Source of the DNA: Myxococcota bacterium
Lineage (GTDB): Bacteria > Myxococcota_A > UBA9160 > UBA4427
Direction of reading: 5' to 3'
Assembly: GCA_041389495.1 (NCBI GenBank)
Contig: JAWKRT010000005.1
Location: forward strand, 1 to 64,000
DNA length: 64,000 bases
The notes beneath the pieces were generated by a model. The model saw nothing but the letters and a program-made list of their open reading frames with translations. It did no database searches and was not told the DNA's origin. Positions 35,219 through 48,145 of the stretch are shown one piece after another. Position numbers and translations under genes: made by a program. Position 1 is the first letter of the stretch. Every line of letters begins with the position of its first letter.

Positions 35219-35747
35219 GCGCGCGCTGGTCTCCTCGATCCGGGACGGCCGCCGGACTTTCGTCGCGGGCGGGGTCCACTCCTTAGGGGTTCGGGGGGGC
35301 CGTCGTCCAGTCCCGCGCCGTCACCGTCTTCCGGCGTCCGTGCCCGTCGGGCAGCGCCTCGTCGCGGCGCCGCTGGGCCGCGAGCGGCCGCTCCCGCGAC
35401 CGTCCCGTTCCGGGGCGGGAGGAATCCACATCGGATCGGATGCGCTCCCACCCGCAAGCTGGGTGTCCAGGTGCGCGTCGGCGGTGGCGGTTGCGAGAAA
35501 TTTCGCTGTAAACGCGCCACCTGTGCCGCCGAAGAGGGAACCTACGTTCCCAGAGGAGACTCTTCTTCCCACAACGAGAAGAATCTTTCACACTTCGGGG
35601 CCCTTCTGCAGCTCCGGAGCGGTTCAGGCCCGGAGGAAGTCCCTAGCGCCGGTGCGCTCGAGGCCGCGGATCCGGAAGCGAATAACGAGCCGGCCGCTGC
35701 GAGCGCTGCCCGGAAAGGGACCCAGCCGGGTGAGGAAGACAGGTTCC
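35219..35747. other. 529-bp divergent intergenic region
   Basis: This is the largest gene-free stretch of the window, between leftward wecB and rightward prsR. Long frames cross it without protein-like content. It contains a relatively AT-rich patch (about 35,490-35,600), an 8-bp palindrome GAAATTTC at 35,497-35,504, and a small inverted repeat TTCTTC / GAAGAA around 35,570-35,590. It must hold promoters and operators for both operons. No convincing sigma-54 -24/-12 pair was found. Confidence 0.5.
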
Positions 35748-37166
35748 ATGGCGGAACGATTTCGCGTCCTGGTGATCGACGACGACCCGGGCATCCGGGA
35801 CTACCTCGAGGCCGCGGTCTCGCGGCAGGGGTACGAGGTGTCTTCGGCCGCGACCGGCGAGGACGCGCTCGCGAAGCTCCACGAGTCGCGCCCCGACGTG
35901 ATCACGCTCGACGTCGTGCTCCCCGGGATGGATGGGCTCGAGACGCTGCGCCGGCTCAAGCAGCGGCTTCCCGACGTCCCCGTCGTCATGCTCTCGGGCC
36001 ACGGCCAGGCGCGCACGATCGTCGACGCGATGCGCCTCGGCGCCTCCGACTTCCTGCGCAAGCCGTTCGAGGTCGAGGAGCTCGAGATCGCGTTCCAGAA
36101 GGCGCTCGAGAACTCGAAGCTCAAGGAAGAGGTGGCCGAGCTGCGCGGTCGCGTGAGGAGCGAGGCCGAGATGCTCCTTCTCTGGGGGGACAACCCGCGG
36201 ATGAAGGAGGTCCGCGAGATGATCGAGCAGGTCGCGGACACCGACATCACGGTGCTCATCCGCGGCGAGAGCGGCACGGGCAAGGAGGTCGTCGCCCGCG
36301 CGCTCTACCAGCTGTCCGGTCGTCGCTCGCGCACGTTCGTGAAGGTGAACTGCGCGGCGCTGCCGAGCGAGCTCCTCGAGAGCGAGCTCTTCGGCTTCGA
36401 GAAGGGCGCGTTCACCGGCGCCCAGAAGCGCAAGCTCGGCAAGTTCGAGTACGCGAACCAGGGCACCATCTTCCTCGACGAGATCAGCGAGATGCACCCG
36501 TCGCTGCAGGCGAAGCTGCTGCAGGTGCTCCAGGACGGCGAGTTCTCGCGGCTCGGCGGCGAGGCCGACGTCAAGGTCGACACGCGCATCATCGCGGCGA
36601 CGAACCGCAATCTCGAGGAGGCGGTCAAAGAGGGAAGCTTCCGCGAAGACCTCTACTACCGCCTCAACGTGGTCACGGTGAACCTGCCTCCGCTCCGCGA
36701 ACGCAAGGACGCGATCCCGCTGCTCGTCGAGCACTTCCTCGAGAAGTACAACGAGCAGTACCGCAAGTCGGTCGTCGCGCTGTCGGGCGAGGCCGTGGGA
36801 CTGTTCATGCAGTACCACTGGCCCGGCAACATCCGCGAGCTCGAGAACATGGTGAAGCGCATCGTCGTGCTCGGGAGCGAGCAGGCGGTGCTGTCCGAGA
36901 TCCACCTCGCGGAGCCCGAGGAGGCCGCGGCCGACGGCGGCGACATGCTCGACCTCTCCGCGCTCGGCGTCGACTTCGACGACGAGGACACGATGGACCT
37001 GAAGGCCATCTCGAAGCGCGCGGCGCAGATCGCCGAGAAGCGCGTGATCGAGAAGGTGCTCGGGCAGACGCGCTGGAACCGGAAGGAGGCCGCCGAGCGG
37101 CTCAAGATCTCCTACAAGGCGCTGCTCTACAAGATGAAGGAGAACGGCCTCTCGGAGGGCCGGTGA
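35748..37166 (+). CDS. prsR: PrsR-like sigma-54-dependent response regulator
   Basis: A 472-aa NtrC-family regulator. The receiver (about residues 5-120) has the acidic pocket DDD at 11-13 and phosphoacceptor Asp55 (VITLDVVLPGMDG). The AAA+ domain has Walker A GESGTGKE near 173 and the sigma-54-contacting GAFTGA loop near 221. The C-terminal Fis-type helix-turn-helix is RWNRKEAAERLKISYKALLYKMKENG. In XrtA/PEP-CTERM loci this protein is paired with histidine kinase PrsK and controls EPS and PEP-CTERM genes. No kinase gene is present in this window. The ATG at 35748 is chosen as the receiver begins directly after it. It leads the long EPS core operon. Confidence 0.92.
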   Translation: MAERFRVLVIDDDPGIRDYLEAAVSRQGYEVSSAATGEDALAKLHESRPDVITLDVVLPGMDGLETLRRLKQRLPDVPVVMLSGHGQARTIVDAMRLGASDFLRKPFEVEELEIAFQKALENSKLKEEVAELRGRVRSEAEMLLLWGDNPRMKEVREMIEQVADTDITVLIRGESGTGKEVVARALYQLSGRRSRTFVKVNCAALPSELLESELFGFEKGAFTGAQKRKLGKFEYANQGTIFLDEISEMHPSLQAKLLQVLQDGEFSRLGGEADVKVDTRIIAATNRNLEEAVKEGSFREDLYYRLNVVTVNLPPLRERKDAIPLLVEHFLEKYNEQYRKSVVALSGEAVGLFMQYHWPGNIRELENMVKRIVVLGSEQAVLSEIHLAEPEEAAADGGDMLDLSALGVDFDDEDTMDLKAISKRAAQIAEKRVIEKVLGQTRWNRKEAAERLKISYKALLYKMKENGLSEGR

Positions 37167-37171
37167 GGACG

Positions 37172-37807
37172 ATGGGACGCGAGCGCATGGACATCGGAAC
37201 GACTTCGCCGCTGCGCGCGGGGGCCCTGTGCGGTGCAGCGCTGCTCGCGAGCCTCACCGTGCTCGCGTGCGCGACGCCCGTCGAGCCCCCGCCCCCCGAC
37301 CGCGTCGTCGGCGAGGTCGAGGAGTACGTGATCGGCATCCCCGACGTCCTCCAGATCACGGTCTGGAAGCAGGAGCAGCTCACGACCGAGGCGCTCGTGC
37401 GCAGCGACGGGAAGATCTCGATGCCGCTGCTGCAGGACGTGCAGGCCGAGGGGCTCACGCCCGACGAGCTGCGCGCCGTGATCGAGGAGCGCCTCGCCGA
37501 GTTCATCGTCGCGCCGCACGTGAACGTGCTCGTCAAGGACATGCGCAGCAACGTCGTCTCCGTCGTCGGCGGCGGCGTCGCGCGCTCGGGCCTCGTGCCC
37601 CTCCAGCGCAACACGCGCGTGCTCGACGCGATCGCGACGATGGGCGGCTTCACGCCCTTCGCGCGCAAGGGCGACATCCGCGTGCTCCGCAACCGCGACG
37701 GCCGGCAGGTCCAGTACGGCTTCGACTACGACGCCTTCATCAAGGGCCGTGCGCCCGGCTCGAACATGCTGCTCGAGCCCGGCGACACGGTCGTGGTCCC
37801 GGACTGA
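37172..37807 (+). CDS. Wza-like polysaccharide export lipoprotein
   Basis: A 211-aa outer-membrane export protein. A lipoprotein signal with lipobox VLAC places the mature Cys near residue 28. A Poly_export domain follows (VIGIPDVLQITVWKQEQLT, VRSDGKISMPLL), then an SLBB/PES-like domain (VVSVVGGGVARSGLVPLQRNTRVLDAIATMGG). The length is that of the short Wza-like proteins found with exosortase systems. It would form the periplasmic and outer-membrane exit channel for the polymer. The ATG at 37172 lies 5 bases after the prsR stop; GTG-37163, overlapping that stop, is an alternative start. Confidence 0.92.
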   Translation: MGRERMDIGTTSPLRAGALCGAALLASLTVLACATPVEPPPPDRVVGEVEEYVIGIPDVLQITVWKQEQLTTEALVRSDGKISMPLLQDVQAEGLTPDELRAVIEERLAEFIVAPHVNVLVKDMRSNVVSVVGGGVARSGLVPLQRNTRVLDAIATMGGFTPFARKGDIRVLRNRDGRQVQYGFDYDAFIKGRAPGSNMLLEPGDTVVVPD

Positions 37808-37827
37808 CCGCCGTGGACTGCCGCGCG

Positions 37828-39285
37828 ATGCGACACGGCCGGCGCCGCGCCGCCCTCGGAGGGCTCGCGATCGCGTGCCTCTTCGGTGTGCGCGCGTCCG
37901 CCGAGGAGGCGCGCTTCTCCGTCGTCGTCGACAACGAGTACAACTCGAACGTCGTGGGTCGTGCGCGCGGCGAGATCGATTCGTACCTGGTTCGCCTCGG
38001 GCCGTCGCTCGAGCTGAGCGACCCGTACGGACGGTTGACCTATGCGACACGCTATCTCGGTACGTACGCCTGGTACGCGAACGCATCCGGGCTCGACGCG
38101 TACGAGCAGCAGCTCGACGTCACCGGAGGCTACGCGCTCTCACCCCGCACGCGGATCGACGTGAAGGAGACCTTCCGCGATCTCCGCAACATCCGCTTCA
38201 CGATCGACGAGAGTCGCAACGGCGCCGACACGCTCGACGGCGAGCGCGATCGGTTCCTCCGGAACACGCTCGACCTGCGGGTTCGGCACGCATTCTCCCG
38301 TCGCATCAGCGGCTCGATCGATCTCCAGAACGACTGGATCGACTTCGACGACGACCGGTTCCGCAACGACGCACTCACCATGGGGGCACGAGGAGGCCTG
38401 TCCTATCAGCTCACGCCCGCCGACTCCGTGGGTGTCTCGGGCGGATTCGCCTACCAGAGCTTCGCGTCGGTGAGAGGAGTGGCGGGCTCGCGGTCGCGCA
38501 TCTGGGACGCCGCGCTCACGCTCGAGCACGTCTTCGACGAGTCGTTCCGCGTCGCCCTGTCTGGGGGACCGAGCTTCGTCGAGACCGATTCGGACACGCG
38601 CATCGCGTTCGAGAGTCCGTCGAGGAGCAGCGGCGACCCGCCGGAGTACCGCGACATCAACGCGTGCGACGTGCAGATCGGAGTGGGGCTGTTCCTCGCG
38701 AGCAGCTGCGACTCGCTTCCGGCAGGAGCCGCGCCGGCGTCGGGAACGTCGATCGTTCGCATCGCCCTCCCCGGTGCCGAGCCGACCCGCAACGACGCCA
38801 CGTTCTTCGCGAGCGCGCTCCTCTCCAAGCGCTGGCAGGAGTTCGAGGTCACGCTGCGGTATTCGCGCGCCCAGTCGGTCGTGTCGGGCGAGGGCGGAAC
38901 CTCGGTGCGCGATACCGTCCGCTTCAATCTCGACTATCGGATCGACGACCTCTGGAACGTCTTCGCCGGCACCGCGTGGACCCGCCGCGAACGCCTCGGG
39001 ACGAGCGTCCAGGTCGCGGACGTCATCGTCACGGCATCGGCCACGGACCCCGGTTTTGCCTTTCCGGTCGCCGTCCTTACCGTGCGACGCCCCCGAAGTG
39101 CCCAGAACGAGCAGTTCACGACCGTGATCGGAACGACGAGGCGCTTCTCACGCCACCTCTCGGCCACGCTGGACTTCCGGCACCGCCTGCAGTCGCGCGA
39201 GAGCGCGGTCAACGATCAGCGGAACGTGCAGTGGTTCATCGTCGCTCTGCGACTCGACTACGACTTCGCCCCCATCCGCTTCTAG
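37828..39285 (+). CDS. Outer-membrane beta-barrel protein of the EPS operon
   Basis: A 485-aa exported protein. A signal peptide (AALGGLAIACLFGVRASA) is cut before EEARFS. The rest alternates polar and aromatic residues in many short amphipathic strands (TYATRYLGTYAWYAN, SLSYQLTPADSVGVSGGFAYQS-like segments) and ends in LRLDYDFAPIRF, with a terminal Phe typical of BAM-inserted barrels. Position between the export lipoprotein and the chain-length protein matches the PEP-CTERM-system outer-membrane protein (TIGR03016-like). Family membership is inferred from context. It may be the polymer exit pore. The ATG at 37828 is chosen; an in-frame GTG lies at 37813. Confidence 0.8.
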   Translation: MRHGRRRAALGGLAIACLFGVRASAEEARFSVVVDNEYNSNVVGRARGEIDSYLVRLGPSLELSDPYGRLTYATRYLGTYAWYANASGLDAYEQQLDVTGGYALSPRTRIDVKETFRDLRNIRFTIDESRNGADTLDGERDRFLRNTLDLRVRHAFSRRISGSIDLQNDWIDFDDDRFRNDALTMGARGGLSYQLTPADSVGVSGGFAYQSFASVRGVAGSRSRIWDAALTLEHVFDESFRVALSGGPSFVETDSDTRIAFESPSRSSGDPPEYRDINACDVQIGVGLFLASSCDSLPAGAAPASGTSIVRIALPGAEPTRNDATFFASALLSKRWQEFEVTLRYSRAQSVVSGEGGTSVRDTVRFNLDYRIDDLWNVFAGTAWTRRERLGTSVQVADVIVTASATDPGFAFPVAVLTVRRPRSAQNEQFTTVIGTTRRFSRHLSATLDFRHRLQSRESAVNDQRNVQWFIVALRLDYDFAPIRF

Positions 39286-39315
39286 AGACGCACAGGAAGA
39301 CCAGGTAGACAGGCC

Positions 39316-40989
39316 ATGAACGTCGAATCCGGATTCCAGCTCGACCTCGCCGGAGCGCTGCGGCGCCGCGGTGTGATGATCGCTGCGACGGCAGGACTGA
39401 TCTTCCTGGTCGGATTCTGGATCGCGATGGCGCTGCCCAACGAGTACCGAGCCTACGCGACGCTGCTCGTGCAGCCCCAGACGGTCGACCAGGGCCTGGT
39501 GAAGACGACGGGTGCCGAGACCGACCTCAACGACCGCCTGCACTTGATGAGCGCCCAGATCCTGTCGCGCCCGCGCCTCTCGCGCGTCATCGACGACCTG
39601 GCGCTCTACGAGGACGAGTCGCGCAGCATGACGCGCGACGAGGTCATCGACCTCATGCGCGACAAGGTCGCCGTCGTACCGGTCCTTCCCGAGCTCGAGG
39701 CGACGTTGCGGACCCGACGCGACATCGAGATCAACACGTTCCGCGTCGAGTTCGCGTCGGGCGACGCGCGCGTCGCGGCCAACGTCGCGCAGCGTCTCGC
39801 CAACGACTTCATCCAGGAGCACATCAGCGAGCGCGTGCAGGTCTCGCAGAAGAGCCTCGACTTCATCGCCGCCGAGCAGGAGCGGCTTGCGAAGCAGATC
39901 GCGGACGTCGAAGCGCGCATCGCCGAGGTCAAGGACGCGAACCCCGGGAGCCTTCCCGAGGACATGATGCAGACGCAGCGGCTGATCGAGCGCGCACACG
40001 AGGCGAAGCGGGTCGCGCAGCGGGACCTCGACACGGCGCGCAGTGACGAGGCCTTCTGGGGCAACCAGGCGAGAGCGAGCGACGGGGGCTCGGAGGACGT
40101 GAGCCCCGGGCGACGCCTGCAGCAGCTCGAGCTCGCGCTCGACGCGCTGCGCGCGCGCGGCTTCACGGAGAAGCACCCGGACGTGATCGTCACGCTGCAG
40201 GAGATCGCGGAGGTCAAGGAGAGCATCCGCCAGGACGCCGCCCGCGGCGCGCCGGCCGAGGGCGAGCCGAAGACGGCGACCCAGCGCGGCGCGCTCGCGC
40301 AGCAGCAGAGGGCCCAGACGCGAATCCAGACCGCCGAGCTCGAGATCGAGCGCCTGGATTCGACGATCGCGGACCTGCAGAAGCAGCTCGAGGCGACCCC
40401 GCGCGTGGCCGAGCAGCTCGAGGCGCTCACGCGCTCGCACCACTCCCTGAGTCAGCAGCTCGGCGACTTCAACAACCGCCGCCTCGAGGCCGAGGTGCGC
40501 GCGAACCTCGAGCGACGACAGCTCGCCGAGCAGTTCCGCGTCATCGAGCCCGCCTTCCCTCCGATGCAGCCGAGCGCGCCGAACCGCATCGTCATCCTGG
40601 TCGTCGCCCTGATGATCGGCATGAGCCTCGGCGTCGCGGCGGCCGTGGTGGCCGAGAGCGCGGACAGCTCGGTGCACGGCCCCGTCCAGCTGCAGAACGA
40701 GGTCGGCATCCCGGTGCTGGCGAGCATCCCGGCGATCCTGCTCGCACCGGACATCGCGGCGCGGCGGCGCCGGTGGCTGCGCAATCTCGGGGTCGCTGCG
40801 GCGATCACGCTGTTCATGATGCTCGGCGGCGTCGTCTCGTACTTCGTCGTCAACGGCGCGTCGGGAGGAGCGGTGGTCGAGGCCGACGACGAGGGCGCAG
40901 CAAAGGTGCGCGATCGCGCGCTCGATCTCCTGCGCGAGCCGGGTGCGCGGCGCGGCGACCGCGGCGGCGAAGCCGAGCCGGAGCTCTGA
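39316..40989 (+). CDS. Wzz-like polysaccharide chain-length determinant
   Basis: A 557-aa inner-membrane protein. The first transmembrane helix (MIAATAGLIFLVGFWIAMAL) lies at about residues 21-40. A large periplasmic region of helices and coiled coil (about 150-400; QERLAKQIADVEARIAEVK and similar) follows, with GNVR-type AFPPMQPSAPNR before the second helix (about 430-450). An extra third helix (AAITLFMMLGGVVSYFVV) lies near 500. It sets polymer length together with the separate BY-kinase at 41908. This split arrangement, without a fused kinase, is usual in XrtA-type loci. Confidence 0.9.
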   Translation: MNVESGFQLDLAGALRRRGVMIAATAGLIFLVGFWIAMALPNEYRAYATLLVQPQTVDQGLVKTTGAETDLNDRLHLMSAQILSRPRLSRVIDDLALYEDESRSMTRDEVIDLMRDKVAVVPVLPELEATLRTRRDIEINTFRVEFASGDARVAANVAQRLANDFIQEHISERVQVSQKSLDFIAAEQERLAKQIADVEARIAEVKDANPGSLPEDMMQTQRLIERAHEAKRVAQRDLDTARSDEAFWGNQARASDGGSEDVSPGRRLQQLELALDALRARGFTEKHPDVIVTLQEIAEVKESIRQDAARGAPAEGEPKTATQRGALAQQQRAQTRIQTAELEIERLDSTIADLQKQLEATPRVAEQLEALTRSHHSLSQQLGDFNNRRLEAEVRANLERRQLAEQFRVIEPAFPPMQPSAPNRIVILVVALMIGMSLGVAAAVVAESADSSVHGPVQLQNEVGIPVLASIPAILLAPDIAARRRRWLRNLGVAAAITLFMMLGGVVSYFVVNGASGGAVVEADDEGAAKVRDRALDLLREPGARRGDRGGEAEPEL

Positions 40990-40990
40990 C

Positions 40991-41875
40991 GTGTACCGGG
41001 AGTTCTACGGCTTCGTCCGCGACCCGTTCGAGCTGACGCCCGACCCGTCGTTCCTGCACCTCGGCGAGGCGCACCGCGAAGGGCTCGCGACGCTCGTCTA
41101 CGGCGTGCGCTCGGGCAAGGGCTTCGTCCTGCTCACGGGCGAGGTGGGGATGGGCAAGACGACGCTGCTGCACGCGCTGCTCGGACAGCTCGATGCCGCG
41201 ACGCCGTCGGCGTTCATCTTCAACCCGCGGCTCGAGCCACTCGACTTCCTGCGCATGCTGTTCGAGGAGCTCGGCATCGAGCAGAAGTGCGCGACGAAGG
41301 CGGAGTACCTGCTCGCGCTCAACCGGTTCCTCATCGAGAGGCTCGAGGCGGGAAGCCCGACGCCGCTGCTCATCGTCGACGAGGCCCAGAACCTCTCGGC
41401 CGAGATGCTCGAGGAGATCCGGCTGCTCTCGAACCTCGAGACGCCGCGCTCGAAGCTGATCCAGATCATGCTGGTCGGGCAGCCCGAGCTGAAGGAGATG
41501 CTCGCGCGGCCGGAGCTCCGACAGCTCCGCCAGCGCATCGCGCTGCGTCACGACCTGCGGCCCTTCGACGAGGCGGAGACGGAGCGCTACATCGCCGACC
41601 GGCTCGGGAAGGCGGGATACACGGGAGGCGGCCTGTTCAAGAAGGCCGCCCTGCGCGCCGTGCACGAGGCGTCCGGAGGCGTTCCGCGCCTCGTGAACTC
41701 GCTCTGCGACGGCGCGCTCCTGCTCGGCTACTCGCGCGGGCAGCGGACGATCGGGGCGGATGCGGTGCGCGAGGTCGCGGCCGACCTCGAGCTCGTGCCG
41801 CGCGCCGATGGCGACGGATCGAAGGGCGCGGAGTCGTCGTCGCGTCGACGAGGTTGGCTCGGGCTCTTCCGCTAG
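40991..41875 (+). CDS. XrtA-associated AAA ATPase (ExeA-like)
   Basis: A 294-aa ATPase of the ExeA/TniB-like group. YREFYGFVRDPFELTPDPSFLHLG is the family N-terminus. Walker A is GEVGMGKTTLL near residue 51, Walker B LLIVDEAQNLS near 126, and sensor/arginine regions are in VGQPELKEML and RQRIALRHDL. In exosortase EPS loci a protein of this type (TIGR03015-like) sits between the chain-length protein and the tyrosine kinase, exactly as here; its role in export is unproven. The start GTG-40991 lies 1 base after the preceding stop. Confidence 0.88.
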   Translation: MYREFYGFVRDPFELTPDPSFLHLGEAHREGLATLVYGVRSGKGFVLLTGEVGMGKTTLLHALLGQLDAATPSAFIFNPRLEPLDFLRMLFEELGIEQKCATKAEYLLALNRFLIERLEAGSPTPLLIVDEAQNLSAEMLEEIRLLSNLETPRSKLIQIMLVGQPELKEMLARPELRQLRQRIALRHDLRPFDEAETERYIADRLGKAGYTGGGLFKKAALRAVHEASGGVPRLVNSLCDGALLLGYSRGQRTIGADAVREVAADLELVPRADGDGSKGAESSSRRRGWLGLFR

Positions 41876-41907
41876 GCGGGCGAGAGCGATCGAGCGAGGA
41901 AGGGCGT

Positions 41908-45827
<3,920 letters not shown>

Positions 45828-45831
<4 letters not shown>

Positions 45832-46829
45832 GCGCGGATCGCGTGCTGGTCACGGGAGGAGCCGGCTTCATCGGCTCGCACCTGGTCGAGCACCTCCTCG
45901 CGGAGGGGCTCGAGGTCCGCGTGCTCGACGACTTCTCGCGCGGCTCCCGCGCGAACCTCGCGGCGGTCGGCGCGGCGGACTGCGAGATCATCGACGCTTC
46001 CGTCTGCGATGCGGACGCGGTCCATCGCGCCGCCAAGGGCGTCCGCTGGATCCATCACCTCGCCGCGATTCCATCCGTGGTCGAGAGCGTCGCGCAGCCG
46101 GCGCGCACGAACGCGATCAACGTCGAAGGGACGCTGCACGTCCTCGACGCCGCGCGGGCGTCGCGCGTCGAGCGGGTCGTGTTCGCGTCGTCCTGCGCGA
46201 TCTACGGCGACGGGCCCGAGCTCCCGAAGCTCGAGACGCTGCCCCCCCGGCCCGCGTCCCCGTACGCGCTGCAGAAGCGGACGTGCGAGCAGTACTGCCG
46301 GCTGTACGGCGAGCTCTACGCGCTCGAGGCGGTACCGCTGCGCTTCTTCAACGTCTTCGGCCCGCGACAGGACCCGTACAGCGACTACGCGGCCGTGGTC
46401 CCGCGCTTCGCCCTGGCGGCGGTGCGCGGGGAAGCGGTGCGCATCTACGGCGACGGGGGCCAGACGCGCGACTTCGTCTACGTGGGCGACATCGCGCGCG
46501 CGTGCCACGTGGCCGCGCAGACCGCCGGCATCGCCGGCGAGATCATCAACGTCGCGCGCGGCGAGGCCACGTCGATCTCCGAGCTCGCGGAGCTCGTCGG
46601 TCGCTGCGTGGGACGTCCGCTCGCGATCGAGCACTTCCCCGAGCGCGCGGGCGAGGTGCGCGACAGCGTCGCCGACACCTCTCGCGCGAGTGGACGCATG
46701 GGCTTCCGGGCGGCGGTCGACCTCGAAGAGGGGCTCCGTCGCACGGTCGAGAGCTTCACGAAGGCCGAGCTCGACGAGGCGGCCGCGGCGGGCGCGCGCG
46801 CGCCCGAACGAAGGGAGAGCGCACGATGA
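45828..46829 (+). CDS. NAD-dependent sugar epimerase (UDP-GlcNAc/UDP-Glc 4-epimerase-like)
   Basis: A 333-aa extended SDR with VTGGAGFIGSHLVEHLL, LDDFSRGSRANL, HLAAIPSVVESV, SSCAIYGDGP, SPYALQKRTCEQY and FFNVFGPRQDPYSDYAAVVP. The last segment and the small residue set around it resemble WbpP/GalE-type 4-epimerases of UDP-GlcNAc or UDP-hexuronic acids. It probably makes UDP-GalNAc or a related galacto-sugar. The GTG start overlaps the previous stop, and its own stop overlaps the dehydrogenase start (ATGA). It is distinct from the previous epimerase at the sequence level. Confidence 0.86.
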
Positions 46830-48142
46830 ACGTCACCGTCGTCGGATCGGGCTACGTCGGGCTCGTCACGGCCGCCTGCTTCTCCGAGTTCGGTGTCCGC
46901 GTGACCGCCGCCGACAAGGATGCGGACAAGATCGCTGCGCTCGAGCGCGGCGACATGCCCATCTACGAGCCCGGGCTCGACGACATCGTCGTGCGCAACG
47001 TCCGCGCCGGCCACCTCACGTTCACGACGGACACCGCGGAGGCGATCCGCAACGCGCTCGTCGTGTTCATCGCGGTCGGCACGCCGCCGGCGGCGGACGG
47101 AAGTACGGATCTCGCGTTCGTCGAGTCGGTCGCGCGCGAGATCGGCCGGCAGATCGACGGCTACAAGGTCGTGGTCACGAAGAGCACCGTTCCGGTCGGG
47201 ACGGCGGCGCGCGTGCGGGCATGGATCCAGGAGGAGCTCGATCGCCGCGGCGAGCCGGCGAACTTCAGCGTCGCTTCGAACCCGGAGTTCCTGCGCGAGG
47301 GCGCCGCGATCGGCGACTTCATGCGGCCGGATCGCGTGGTGATCGGAACCGCACCCGGCGACGAGCATGCGCTCGCGATCCTCCGCGACCTGTACCGTCC
47401 GCTCTATCTCAACGAGACGCCCTTCGTGCTCACCAACGTCGAGACGGCGGAGCTCTCGAAGTACGCGGCCAACGCGTTCCTCGCCACGAAGATCTCCTTC
47501 ATCAACGAGCTCTCGGGGCTCTGCGAGCGCGTCGGCGGCGACGTGCAGGCCGTCGCGCGCGCGATGGGCCTCGATCGGCGCATCGGCTCGAAGTTCCTGC
47601 ACGCGGGGCCGGGCTTCGGCGGCTCGTGCTTCCCGAAGGACACGCTCTCCGCGGCGCACTTCGCGCGCGAGCTCGGACAGCCGTTCGAGATCGTCGAGGC
47701 GACGATCCGCGTGAACGAGCGCCAGCGCGAGCGCATGGTCGAGAAGCTGCTCGCGGCGTACGAGGGCGACGTCCGCGGCCGGACCTTCGCCGTGCTCGGC
47801 CTCTCGTTCAAGCCCGAGACCGACGACATCCGCGAGGCCCCCGCGATCGGGATCATCCGCGCGCTCCTCGCGCGCGGAGCGTCGGTGCAGGCGTTCGATC
47901 CGCAGGCGATGGCGGCCGCCAGCGCCGCGCTCCCCGACGTGACGATGTGCAAGGACGTCTACGAGGCGTGCTGCGATGCCGATGCGCTCGTCATCGTGAC
48001 CGAATGGAACCAGTTCCGGATGCTCGATCTCGAGCGCGTGAAGGAGCGGCTGCGCGACCCCGTGATGTTCGACCTCCGGAACATCTACGACCCGGCGCGC
48101 ATGCGCGAGGCCGGCTTCCACTACGTGAGCGTCGGGCGCTGA
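46826..48142 (+). CDS. ugd: UDP-glucose 6-dehydrogenase
   Basis: A 438-aa NAD-dependent dehydrogenase oxidising UDP-glucose to UDP-glucuronate. VGSGYVGLVTAACFSEFG is the Rossmann loop; YEPGLDD, VGTPPAADGSTDL and TKSTVPVGT follow. The catalytic Cys is in GPGFGGSCFPKDT near residue 260, and GLSFKPETDDIREAPA marks the UDP-binding domain. The phenylalanine after the catalytic Cys favours UDP-glucose over GDP-mannose dehydrogenase. It supplies uronic acid for the polymer and for the epimerase at 44875, and offers a carboxylate that the AsnB enzymes could amidate. Confidence 0.92.
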   Translation: MNVTVVGSGYVGLVTAACFSEFGVRVTAADKDADKIAALERGDMPIYEPGLDDIVVRNVRAGHLTFTTDTAEAIRNALVVFIAVGTPPAADGSTDLAFVESVAREIGRQIDGYKVVVTKSTVPVGTAARVRAWIQEELDRRGEPANFSVASNPEFLREGAAIGDFMRPDRVVIGTAPGDEHALAILRDLYRPLYLNETPFVLTNVETAELSKYAANAFLATKISFINELSGLCERVGGDVQAVARAMGLDRRIGSKFLHAGPGFGGSCFPKDTLSAAHFARELGQPFEIVEATIRVNERQRERMVEKLLAAYEGDVRGRTFAVLGLSFKPETDDIREAPAIGIIRALLARGASVQAFDPQAMAAASAALPDVTMCKDVYEACCDADALVIVTEWNQFRMLDLERVKERLRDPVMFDLRNIYDPARMREAGFHYVSVGR

Positions 48143-48145
48143 AGC

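Noticed and set aside
34019..37171. Long frame leading into the Wza-like gene
   Set aside because: It runs out of frame through prsR and antisense to wecB; the lipoprotein signal at about 37172 marks the true start.
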